From NCBI GenBank assembly GCA_031361295.1, contig JANMCN010000229.1, positions 10,579-74,578 of the forward strand: 64,000 nt of DNA, written 5' to 3'. The notes below the pieces were generated by a model. The model made no database searches. It was not told where the DNA came from and worked only from the letters and a program-made list of their open reading frames with translations. Position numbers and translations under genes: made by a program. Below are positions 1 through 7,474 of this stretch, one piece after another (the stretch's first letter is position 1; every line of letters begins with the position of its first letter). Origin of the DNA: JALZOC01 sp031361295. Its GTDB lineage: Bacteria > Acidobacteriota > Vicinamibacteria > Vicinamibacterales > 2-12-FULL-66-21.

Positions 1-1387
1 TATTCGTCAGGATGTTGCCGTAAACGTCGTACGAGGCGTGCGACGGCTCGAAAGCCGCTTCGACGAGACGCCGGGCGCCGGCGGGGGTGACGCGCCACAG
101 GTCGCCGTCCGTGCCGTACTCGAGGCACGAACGGCTGGCAGCCGGCAGTGTCGCAAGAAGAACGCCTCCGGGCTTCAGGATGCGGTGGCACTCGCGGAGG
201 GCGGCGCCGACATCGTCGATCACATGCAGCGTCTGGGTCAGCACGATGCAGTCGAAGCGATCGGACGAGAGGTCCGGGGCGCACCGCAGGTCCGCGAGAA
301 TCGTCGCGCGGCCGCTGGACGGGTCGATGTCCACGACATCGTGCGACGTGACGCGCGATCCGCCGAATGCGCGCGTGAAGTCGTCCTCCTGGACCTCGAG
401 GACCGCACCGCGGACGTCGGACGAATGGGCCGCCAGGAATGCCTCGATATGGCGTCGGTCGACCGGAGTGCCGCGGTCGTAGCCCCAGTCGCGGCTGACG
501 GGATCGGTGCGCCGCAGGTCACCCCAATCGAGGCCCGCGCGCCCATGGTGTTCCAGGTACGCGCGGTGGTGCGCCGCCGTGGCTCTCAGGTGATCGAGCT
601 CCGCCAGCTCGCTGTCGCGCCGCGCCAGGAGATCGCGGTGGCGTTCGCGCGACCGGCCGAACCGCAGCTCCCGGGTGACGAGCACGTCCTGCATGTGATC
701 CCCGAGCGCGGACTCGTGTTTGGCGAGTACGTCTCGCAAGTGGCCGAGATACTCGTCGTCACTTACGTATTGCGGCGTCGTTCGCAGGCCGATTTCGCGC
801 CGCACGAGGGGTTCGCGAAGCGGCGCCACGTGGCGTCCCGACAGCGTGAGCCTGAGCCAGAATTCGTACTCCGCCAGTGCGCGGAGGTGCTCATCGAAGC
901 CGCCGACGGCGTCGACCGCCGAGCGTCTGACGACAAACACCGGCGGCACGCCGGCAGGGTCCGCCAGGACGGCCGCGGGATTCATCGCATCGGGCCTCCA
1001 CACGGCACGGCCAAGCCCGTCAGCCGTTTGCACCTCCACACCAGGTGCGAGCGCAGAGAGGGCCTCGTCGGCGCGGAATGCCAGCGCACAGCGCTCGAGG
1101 AACGTCTCCGGGATCACGAAGCCGGCCGGGACGAACGCAAGCTGGTCTCCGAGAGCCGAACGAACCGCCCGGTTGAGTGCGATACCCGGACGCGGCTCCG
1201 CGACGACGACGGATGCATGCAGCCGGGCCGCGACGGACCCGACGAGGGGAGCATTCGGGTGGTCAGGATGGGTGACGAGCAGGAGATCGCTGCGCATCGC
1301 GCGCTGACGTGCAATGGAGTCCGCCGACATCAACAGCGCGCGGCCTCCCCGCCCTGACAGGATGAGGACCGAAATGCCTGACGTCAC
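1..1387 (-). CDS. GT2-like / SAM-methyltransferase fusion protein (partial, runs off left edge)
   Basis: About 462 codons are open to the window edge, so the 3' end is missing. Start chosen: GTG at 1387, which overlaps the upstream glycosyltransferase stop as GTGA. The N-terminal ~200 residues look like a family 2 glycosyltransferase (GGFDEHL and EFWLRL match the acceptor side), but the DDGSTD nucleotide-sugar motif and a DxD are missing, so catalysis by this half is doubtful. The second half carries SRDWGYDRGTPVDRRHIEAFL-like residues, then VLEVQEDDFTRAFGG in place of the usual glycine-rich SAM loop, then LHVIDDVGAALRECHRILKPGG, typical of class I methyltransferases in polysaccharide clusters. 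Probable role: modification of a surface glycan. Function by family and context only. Confidence 0.75.
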   Translation of the reverse strand, partial: MTSGISVLILSGRGGRALLMSADSIARQRAMRSDLLLVTHPDHPNAPLVGSVAARLHASVVVAEPRPGIALNRAVRSALGDQLAFVPAGFVIPETFLERCALAFRADEALSALAPGVEVQTADGLGRAVWRPDAMNPAAVLADPAGVPPVFVVRRSAVDAVGGFDEHLRALAEYEFWLRLTLSGRHVAPLREPLVRREIGLRTTPQYVSDDEYLGHLRDVLAKHESALGDHMQDVLVTRELRFGRSRERHRDLLARRDSELAELDHLRATAAHHRAYLEHHGRAGLDWGDLRRTDPVSRDWGYDRGTPVDRRHIEAFLAAHSSDVRGAVLEVQEDDFTRAFGGSRVTSHDVVDIDPSSGRATILADLRCAPDLSSDRFDCIVLTQTLHVIDDVGAALRECHRILKPGGVLLATLPAASRSCLEYGTDGDLWRVTPAGARRLVEAAFEPSHASYDVYGNILTN

Positions 1388-2388
1388 CGCCGGCTCCTCG
1401 CGACCACCTCGTAAACCCGTCGCAGCGGGGCGGAGATACGCCAGCTCCACGACGAACGCAGCTGCTGCACTTCGCTCCGCAGCGCAGCCGTCTCGACACG
1501 CAGCCGTGCCAATTCGTCCTCACGGTCCTGCACGGCGCGAGCCTTCGCCACTTTCCGGTCCGCAGCCGCTGTCTCCTCGCGCGCCCGCCTGAGCGCCGGC
1601 TCGAGCACGTCGAGCCGGTCCTGTTCCATCGCCGCGACCTCCCGCGCAAGGTGGAGCGCCTCCCGCTCTTTCGCGAGAATCACGTCAACGATGTGCGTTC
1701 GATAGAATGACGCGTGTTTGGCCACCAGCACGTCGAGCGGGCGGCGATACGCCGCTTCCTGCAACATCATCCGGCTCATCGAATCGGCACGCCGCCGGTA
1801 GTAGAACAGGACTTCAGGGACGATCCAGCCGGCCCGGCCGCTTTCCACGAGCCGCAGCCAGAAATCCCAGTCCTCGCAGCCTTCGCGCATCGACTCGTCG
1901 TAGCCCCCTGCGGCCTCAAAGGCCTCGCGGCGGACGAGCGCTGCGCCGTTGACGGCATTGCGCGCCAGCAAGGCGGGCAGGTCGCACTGCGCAGGCGTCC
2001 ACGTCCACCGTTCGTCCCCAAACGTCTCGAGCCAGTGCGACACGAACGACACCGACGGCTGCTCGTCGAGTACCCTGAGGGCTTTTTCGAACCACGTCGG
2101 CGCCAGCCGGTCGTCGGCATCGAGCGCGCAGTAGACGGCGCCGGAGGCATGGCGCGCAGCGTGATTGCGGGCGGCCGCCAGCCCGCGGTTCTCCGTTCGC
2201 AGCACCCGGACTCGCGGCAGGCTGCAGGACGAAAGCTTCTCCACCGTTTCGGGGTCCGTCGATCCGTCGTCCACGATGACGACCTCGAAGTCCTGGCACG
2301 TCTGTGCGAGGACGCTGTTCAGCGATTCGTCGATGAACGCGCCGTGGTTGAAGCAAGGCAGCAGAACCGACACTCGCGGCGGCGTCAC
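1384..2388 (-). CDS. Family 2 glycosyltransferase with C-terminal coiled coil
   Basis: 334 residues. The GT-A fold is clear: SVLLPCFNHG at the N-terminus, DDGSTD at residues 40-45, DAD at 90-92 for metal/nucleotide-sugar binding, and GCEDWDFWLRL in the acceptor half. Residues ~225-320 are rich in charged heptads (LAREVAAMEQDRLDVLEPALRRA and so on) and should form a long coiled coil, ending in the WSWRISAPLRRV motif often found at the end of such polysaccharide glycosyltransferases. It overlaps the ABC ATPase gene upstream (ATGA, 2385-2388) and the fusion gene downstream (GTGA), so the three are translationally coupled. Probable role: adding a sugar to an exported glycan. Donor and acceptor unknown. 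Confidence 0.9.
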   Translation of the reverse strand: MTPPRVSVLLPCFNHGAFIDESLNSVLAQTCQDFEVVIVDDGSTDPETVEKLSSCSLPRVRVLRTENRGLAAARNHAARHASGAVYCALDADDRLAPTWFEKALRVLDEQPSVSFVSHWLETFGDERWTWTPAQCDLPALLARNAVNGAALVRREAFEAAGGYDESMREGCEDWDFWLRLVESGRAGWIVPEVLFYYRRRADSMSRMMLQEAAYRRPLDVLVAKHASFYRTHIVDVILAKEREALHLAREVAAMEQDRLDVLEPALRRAREETAAADRKVAKARAVQDREDELARLRVETAALRSEVQQLRSSWSWRISAPLRRVYEVVARSRR

Positions 2389-3155
2389 AGGCTGACCGGC
2401 TCGTCACCCGGCAGCGGCGGCGACTCGAGGAGTATGGACAGATACCGATTGGCCACCGCCTCGGCTGGCCCGGCCAGGACGATGCGCCCCCCGTCGAGGA
2501 GCAAGGCTCGATCGCAGAAGAGGGCGATCGTCCGGGGATCGTGGCTGACGAGGAGCATCGAGTGTCCCGCCGCATGCAGCTGGCGGTAGCGCACCTGGCA
2601 GCGCTCCTTGAATTCGGCGTCGCCCACGGCAAAAATCTCGTCCAGGATCAGGACGTCACGTACGGCCCTGAACGCCACCGCATAGGCGAGCCTCGCGGCC
2701 ATGCCGCTCGAATAGTGCCGCAGCTCGAGGTGCGCGAATCGCTCGAGGCCGGCAAACGCGAGGATGGACCCTGTCGCCCGCCGCAGCTCGCGCAGCGTGA
2801 GCCCCATCACCGTCCCGAGCAGCTCGATATTGTCGATCGCATCCAGATCGGGATTCCAGCCAACGCCGAGCTCCAGGATGGGCGTGACGGCGGCACGGAC
2901 TTCGACCCGCCCGGCATCCGCCTGGTAGATCCCCGCGACGATTTTCAAAAGAGTGCTCTTCCCGCACCCGTTCCGGCCCATGAGGCCGAGGCTCTCTCCA
3001 GGGCGCAGCTCGAAACTGACGTCGTCGAGGACCTGCAGGCGCTCCTTCCGGCGGGGGCGGAACAGATCGAGCGCGTGCTCCCGGACGGTCTCGCGGCGCC
3101 CAGTTGGAATCACGAAGCTCTTCGAGACGCCGACCGCTTCGATGCGGGGCGTCAC
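2385..3155 (-). CDS. Polysaccharide ABC exporter, ATP-binding subunit (Wzt/TagH-type)
   Basis: 256 residues from a GTG start at 3155, preceded by GGAGG and one base after the permease stop; a longer frame exists upstream but would overlap the permease gene. Walker A GRNGCGKST (residues ~60-68), signature YSSGMAARLA, Walker B LILDEIFAVGD and H-loop VSHD are all intact. The spacing and the HALDLF/RPRRKE insert before Walker A are typical of ATPases exporting O-antigen, teichoic acid or capsule. There is no C-terminal carbohydrate-binding extension as in long Wzt proteins, so it should act as the short KpsT/TagH kind. Pairs with the permease at 3157-3948. Confidence 0.93.
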   Translation of the reverse strand: MTPRIEAVGVSKSFVIPTGRRETVREHALDLFRPRRKERLQVLDDVSFELRPGESLGLMGRNGCGKSTLLKIVAGIYQADAGRVEVRAAVTPILELGVGWNPDLDAIDNIELLGTVMGLTLRELRRATGSILAFAGLERFAHLELRHYSSGMAARLAYAVAFRAVRDVLILDEIFAVGDAEFKERCQVRYRQLHAAGHSMLLVSHDPRTIALFCDRALLLDGGRIVLAGPAEAVANRYLSILLESPPLPGDEPVSL

Positions 3156-3156
3156 G

Positions 3157-3948
3157 TCAGAGATCCTCCGCCACGCGCGGCGCACGCAGCCTGTAGACGA
3201 GGGCACCGATACCGAGGATCAGGCACGTCTCGGCCAGGAGCAGCGCATGCGCGAGGACGGACGGGGCCTTCCCCTGCAACAGCACGCTCCTGGCGAACAG
3301 GATCACGGGGGTCGGCGGCCACACGTACAAGTAGACGTGCAGCCGCTCCGGCAGGATGCCAATCGGATACACGATTGGCGCGACGAAAAAGCCGGCCTGT
3401 GTCACGACCTCCCAGACCTGGTTCAAATCCCGGTACCGCATGAACAGCACACTGGCCGCCAGCGAGAACCCCGAGACGATCGCGAACAGGAGGGCCACGT
3501 AGAGCGCATATAGGGCGACCGCACCACCCGAGGGCGCACGGCCCGTCAGGGCCAGGAACGCCAGGAGCACGATCGAGAACAGCACGACGGTGATCACGGA
3601 GTTCGAGGCCGAGGTCAGGACGATGACCCACGAGGGAAATCTGGCTTTCGTCAGCAGGTAGCCTTTCGCGCGTAGCGAGAGGAGCCCGGTCTTCGTGGAT
3701 TCCTGGAAGAACTCATAGAGGAACAACCCGATGATCAGGTCGAGTTTGTATTGGGCCTGACCCGCAAACACGTAAGAGAAGACCGCCAGCAGCACGAGGA
3801 ACATCGTGAGCGGCTTCAGGAGCGCCCACACGAAGCCGCCGATCGTGCCGTGGTAGCGAGTCTTGAAATCGGTGCGGATGAGGGTCCAGACCAGGCCGGC
3901 GAACCGCCCGTGACCCTGCCGGACATCTGTGGCGACCACTGGAATCAT
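3157..3948 (-). CDS. Polysaccharide ABC exporter, ABC-2 permease (Wzm/TagG-type)
   Basis: 263 residues with about six hydrophobic segments. The N-terminal LIRTDFKTRYHGTIGGFVWALLKP stretch is the signature of ABC-2 permeases that move undecaprenyl-linked polysaccharide across the inner membrane, and VWPPTPVILFARSVLL matches the periplasmic loop region of that family. It is the first gene of a minus-strand operon (permease, ATPase, GT2, GT2/methyltransferase) and is divergent from the GT4 gene at 4010 across 61 bases. Confidence 0.92.
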   Translation of the reverse strand: MIPVVATDVRQGHGRFAGLVWTLIRTDFKTRYHGTIGGFVWALLKPLTMFLVLLAVFSYVFAGQAQYKLDLIIGLFLYEFFQESTKTGLLSLRAKGYLLTKARFPSWVIVLTSASNSVITVVLFSIVLLAFLALTGRAPSGGAVALYALYVALLFAIVSGFSLAASVLFMRYRDLNQVWEVVTQAGFFVAPIVYPIGILPERLHVYLYVWPPTPVILFARSVLLQGKAPSVLAHALLLAETCLILGIGALVYRLRAPRVAEDL

Positions 3949-4009
3949 CGAGGGGGAACCCTGATACTATACGGCCATTCCCACTGAAATCACTGTGTCT
4001 GGGGCGTGA
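3949..4009. promoter_or_regulatory. Divergent promoter region between the export operon and the GT4 operon
   Basis: Only 61 bases separate two divergent starts, so both promoters must lie here or inside the genes. On the minus strand TATAGT (about 3967-3972) resembles a -10 box, but no good -35 is present 16-18 bases upstream. On the plus strand TACTAT overlaps it. Suggestive only. Confidence 0.35.
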
Positions 4010-5218
4010 ATGTCCGCAGCGGCGCTTCGCATCCTGCACGTCGTTCCGTACTACGAGCATGCGTGGGCGTATGGGGGTATTCCGCGCCTGGCGACCACCA
4101 TGACGCGCACGCTCGCCCGCCGTGGGCATGCCGTGACCGTCTGCACCACGGATGTCCGCGACGAGCGCTCGCGCACGGCAGCGGCGCGCGAGTGGAGCCA
4201 CGGTGTCGACGTGCGCATCTTCCGGAATGTGTCCAATCGGCTGGCCTACCACTTGCAGTTCTTCACTCCGATGGGCCTTCGCGCCCACCTGCGCGCCGTT
4301 GCCGCCTCATTCGACGTCGCGCACCTTCACGCCTGCCATCACCTGCCCGGCGCCATCGCCGCCGCCGCGCTCACCCGGGCATCGGTGCCGTATGTGCTGT
4401 CGCCGAACGGCACGGCGCGGCCCATCGAGCGGCGCGTCGTGGCCAAGCGCGCATTCTCCGCCACGATGGGCAGACACGTGCTCAGCGGCGCAGCCCGTGT
4501 GCTCGCCGTGACCCGCGTCGAACATGACCAGCTCGCCACGCTCGGGGTGGCCTCTTCCCGCATCACGGTCGTGCCAAACCCGCTCGACGACGAGAGGGAC
4601 GCGCGACCCGACGCCGCGCGCTTTCGCTCCGCTCACGGACTCGGCGACGGACGCCTCGTGCTGTTCCTGGGCAAGCTGACGCCGCGCAAGGGCGTCGAAG
4701 ACTTGATTCAGGCGTTCAGCCGGTTGCGGCTGGCCGATGCGATGCTCGTGATCGCCGGAAACGACATGGGCACGGGAGCGGCCTGCGACCGGCTCGTCAG
4801 ACGCCTCGGACTCGAGGCGCGGGTGGTCCGCACGGGGCTGCTGCGTGACATCGAACGCCTCGATGCCCTGCACGCGGCCGACGTCGTCGTATATCCATCA
4901 CGCGACGAGATCTTCGGGCTGGTTCCTCTCGAAGCGCTTCTCTGCGGCACGTCCGTTGTCGTATGCGGCGACAGCGGTTGTGGAGAAATCTTGGGCAGGG
5001 TCGGGGGCGGCCTGATCGTCGCGTACGGTATGCCGTCCGAGCTCAGCGAGGCGATCGCCGCCATTCTCTGCGATCCCGCCGGATGGAGTGATCGCGCCGC
5101 AGCGGCGGGGCGCAAGGCGCGGGCGTTCTTCGGCGCAGACGTCGTGTGCGATCAGCTCGAGCGCGTCTACGCGGAGGTCTGCGGGGCGGGCGCAGCTGCC
5201 GAGCAGCTCCCCGCATGA
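4010..5218 (+). CDS. Family 4 glycosyltransferase
   Basis: 402 residues, GT-B fold. The N-terminal acceptor half begins with ILHVVPYYEHAWAYGGIPR (the glycine-rich loop of GT4 enzymes) and includes FDVAHLHACHHLPG. The C-terminal half has VLFLGKLTPRKGVEDLIQAF for nucleotide-sugar binding and SRDEIFGLVPLEALLCGT, the E(x7)E retaining motif. Cytoplasmic or membrane-surface enzyme adding a sugar to a lipid-linked intermediate. Its stop overlaps the next gene as ATGA, the first of three coupled plus-strand genes. Confidence 0.92.
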   Translation: MSAAALRILHVVPYYEHAWAYGGIPRLATTMTRTLARRGHAVTVCTTDVRDERSRTAAAREWSHGVDVRIFRNVSNRLAYHLQFFTPMGLRAHLRAVAASFDVAHLHACHHLPGAIAAAALTRASVPYVLSPNGTARPIERRVVAKRAFSATMGRHVLSGAARVLAVTRVEHDQLATLGVASSRITVVPNPLDDERDARPDAARFRSAHGLGDGRLVLFLGKLTPRKGVEDLIQAFSRLRLADAMLVIAGNDMGTGAACDRLVRRLGLEARVVRTGLLRDIERLDALHAADVVVYPSRDEIFGLVPLEALLCGTSVVVCGDSGCGEILGRVGGGLIVAYGMPSELSEAIAAILCDPAGWSDRAAAAGRKARAFFGADVVCDQLERVYAEVCGAGAAAEQLPA

Positions 5219-7017
5219 CACACAATCCGATCGGGGTGTCGTTCGTCATTCCGGTCCTCAACGGCCGCCGCACGCTGCGGTCCGCGCTCGACGCAGTGCT
5301 CGGGCAGCGCGACGGCAGGCCCTTCGAGATCATCGTCGTCGACGATGGCAGCACGGACGGGTCACTCGCGCTGCTGCAGGAGCGCGAAGGGGCCGGTCAG
5401 TTGAAGCTGATCCACGGACCCGGCATCGGCACCGCGGCCGCGATCAATGCCGGCATCCGCGAGGCATCCCACCCGATCGTCTGCCAGGTTGACCAGGACG
5501 TCATCGTCCACGCCGGGTGGCTCACGTCGCTGGCGAGCCGCTTCGCCGATCCCGATATCGCTGCCGCACAAGGACAATACGTGGTCGCAGGCGGAGCGGG
5601 GTTCTGGGCACGGGCAATGGGCCGCGACCTCGAACATCGCTATTTCCGGATGGGCGGCGGTGACGCGGACCACGTCTGCACCGGCAACACCGCCTACCGC
5701 GCCACCGCGCTCCACAGCGTGGACCTTCTGGATGAACGCCTCGGGTACGGATACGACAACGATTTGAGCTACAGGCTGGCGGCGCGGGGACATCGCCTCG
5801 TGTACTGCCCGGACGCTCTGAGCACGCATCACTGGCGTGAAGAGTTCGGGACGTATCTTCGGCAGCAGTTCGGCGTCGGGTACGGGCGTCTCGATGTCGT
5901 GGCCCGTCACCCGCTGCGCGTCCGGGGAGACGATGTGTCGGGGGCCGTCATGATGCTGCATGGTCCGGCCATGCTCCTGGCGTGGCTGCTCATGAGCACG
6001 GCCGCTGTCGCCGCGGCCGCCGGTCTCCCGTGGCGGGCATCCGCGGAGTCGGCGCTCCTCCTCATCGCGGTCCTCGCGGGCGAGCGGGCGGTCGCGGGTG
6101 TCGCAGCCTGGATCCGGACGAAGGACGGCGCAGCGCTCGGCTTCCCGGTTGCTCACCTTGCGCGCGACTGCGCGTGGGCCGTGGCCATCGTGCTCTGGGG
6201 TGCCCGGCTCATCACGCGGCAGCGCCCTGCGCCGTCACACTCGATGCCGCGCCGTTCGGTGGTCGCGCCTCACGCGGCCGCGCGTGCGGCCCGCCACGGC
6301 ATCCGTCGCGGGTCCCTGCTGGTGGTGGTCCCGGCATTCAACGAGGCGTCGAATCTCCCACGAGTGGTCTCCGATGTCCGCCGCGCGCTGCCGGAAGCGG
6401 ACGTGCTGATCGTCAACGATGGTTCGAGCGATGCGACTGAGAGTCTGCTGCCCAGTCTCGGTGTGCCCTGGCTCACGATGTCGCAGCGGGTGGGCGTCGG
6501 CGGAGCGGTGCGCACGGGCATCCGGTACGCGGCGCGGCGGGGCTATCGATACGTCGTCCGCGTGGACGGAGACGCGCAGCACAGGGCCTGCGACATCGGG
6601 CGGTTGCTCGTTCCTGTACTCTCGGGTCACGCGGATGCGGCCATCGGATCACGATTTCTTGCACGCGGTTCTGGCGGGGGCCTCCGGCGCATGAGCCAGT
6701 TGGCGCTCGCCGGGCTGCTGACGCTGCTGACCGGACGACGGGTCACCGATCCCACGTCGGGCTTCTGGCTCTTTGGCCCCCGCGCGCTCGCCCTCCTCGC
6801 GCGCCATCATCCGGGCGGGTATGCCGAGCCTGAGCTCGTGCTCCTCCTCAGCCGCAACGGTGTGCGCGTCGTGGAGGTGCCCATCCGCATGAGGCCGAGA
6901 CTCGCCGGTCGGACCTCGCTGACGGCGCCGCGGGCTCTCATCGCGCTCGCCCGGACGGTGCTCGCGCTGATCGTCGTCCCATTCAGAGGCACCGTGGAGG
7001 GCGAACCGGGTGACTGA
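5215..7017 (+). CDS. Fused GT2 - membrane - GT2 (DPM1-like) glycosyltransferase
   Basis: 600 residues from the ATG at 5215, which overlaps the preceding stop (ATGA). Domain 1 (~residues 5-240) is a GT2 enzyme with SFVIPVLNG, VDDGSTDGS and VDQDVIV. A hydrophobic stretch (~245-350) holds two to four membrane segments. Domain 2 (~370-595) is a second GT2 of the polyprenyl-phosphate mannosyl/glucosyltransferase type with VVPAFNEASNLPRVV, VNDGSSDAT and RVDGDAQH. The C-terminal domain resembles enzymes that charge polyprenyl phosphate with a sugar for use on the outer face of the membrane, which fits the DUF2304 neighbour and the GT-C protein at 12043. Two complete catalytic domains in one chain are uncommon. 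Confidence 0.88.
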   Translation: MTHNPIGVSFVIPVLNGRRTLRSALDAVLGQRDGRPFEIIVVDDGSTDGSLALLQEREGAGQLKLIHGPGIGTAAAINAGIREASHPIVCQVDQDVIVHAGWLTSLASRFADPDIAAAQGQYVVAGGAGFWARAMGRDLEHRYFRMGGGDADHVCTGNTAYRATALHSVDLLDERLGYGYDNDLSYRLAARGHRLVYCPDALSTHHWREEFGTYLRQQFGVGYGRLDVVARHPLRVRGDDVSGAVMMLHGPAMLLAWLLMSTAAVAAAAGLPWRASAESALLLIAVLAGERAVAGVAAWIRTKDGAALGFPVAHLARDCAWAVAIVLWGARLITRQRPAPSHSMPRRSVVAPHAAARAARHGIRRGSLLVVVPAFNEASNLPRVVSDVRRALPEADVLIVNDGSSDATESLLPSLGVPWLTMSQRVGVGGAVRTGIRYAARRGYRYVVRVDGDAQHRACDIGRLLVPVLSGHADAAIGSRFLARGSGGGLRRMSQLALAGLLTLLTGRRVTDPTSGFWLFGPRALALLARHHPGGYAEPELVLLLSRNGVRVVEVPIRMRPRLAGRTSLTAPRALIALARTVLALIVVPFRGTVEGEPGD

Positions 7018-7474
7018 CGTCGTCCAGGTGGTGTCGATTACGGTCAGCGGAGCGCTCCTGGTCGCGGTCATCGAGCTGGTGCGGCGGCGCGCGCTGACGG
7101 AGGAGTACTCCTTCATCTGGATCGTCTGCGCCGGCGCGCTGCTCGCGCTGTCGCTCTGGCGAAACGTGCTGGAGCTCGCCGCGGCGGCACTCGGCGTCCA
7201 CTACCCGCCCGCGGTCCTGCTGCTGGTACTCACCCTGTTCGTCGTCGTCGTCTCGCTGTACTTCTCGGTGGTCGTGTCGCGGCAGCGCAAGCAAATCGAG
7301 AGGCTGGTTGAAGAGATGGCGCTGATCGACGCCGAAGTGAGGCAGTTACGGGACCGCACCAGCCGCACGCAGAGTCGTGAAGGTCGCACTTTGAAACCGG
7401 AACTGTCGTCAGTCCGACCCGTACCTCCCGCGGAAGTGGTGCCACGCCCCTCGGGCGACCGCGGAAAGACCTGA
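7010..7474 (+). CDS. DUF2304 family membrane protein
   Basis: 154 residues, GTG start at 7010 inside the end of the preceding gene (8-base overlap). Three hydrophobic segments (~residues 2-22, 36-52, 68-90) are followed by a short basic coiled coil (RQRKQIERLVEEMALI). The EYSFIWIVCAGALLALSLWRN motif identifies the DUF2304 family, which regularly sits next to polyprenyl-phosphate glycosyltransferases; a helper or flippase-like role has been suggested but not shown here. The last 66 bases overlap the 3' end of the convergent gene at 7409. Confidence 0.85.
   Translation: MTDVVQVVSITVSGALLVAVIELVRRRALTEEYSFIWIVCAGALLALSLWRNVLELAAAALGVHYPPAVLLLVLTLFVVVVSLYFSVVVSRQRKQIERLVEEMALIDAEVRQLRDRTSRTQSREGRTLKPELSSVRPVPPAEVVPRPSGDRGKT

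Noticed and set aside
38..1357. Long plus-strand open frame of 439 codons
   Set aside because: Composition is Arg/Ala-rich without motifs, and the opposite strand holds the GT2/methyltransferase gene with clear motifs; it is a shadow typical of high-GC DNA. The same applies to many long frames opposite pilY1, rpsC, secY and others.
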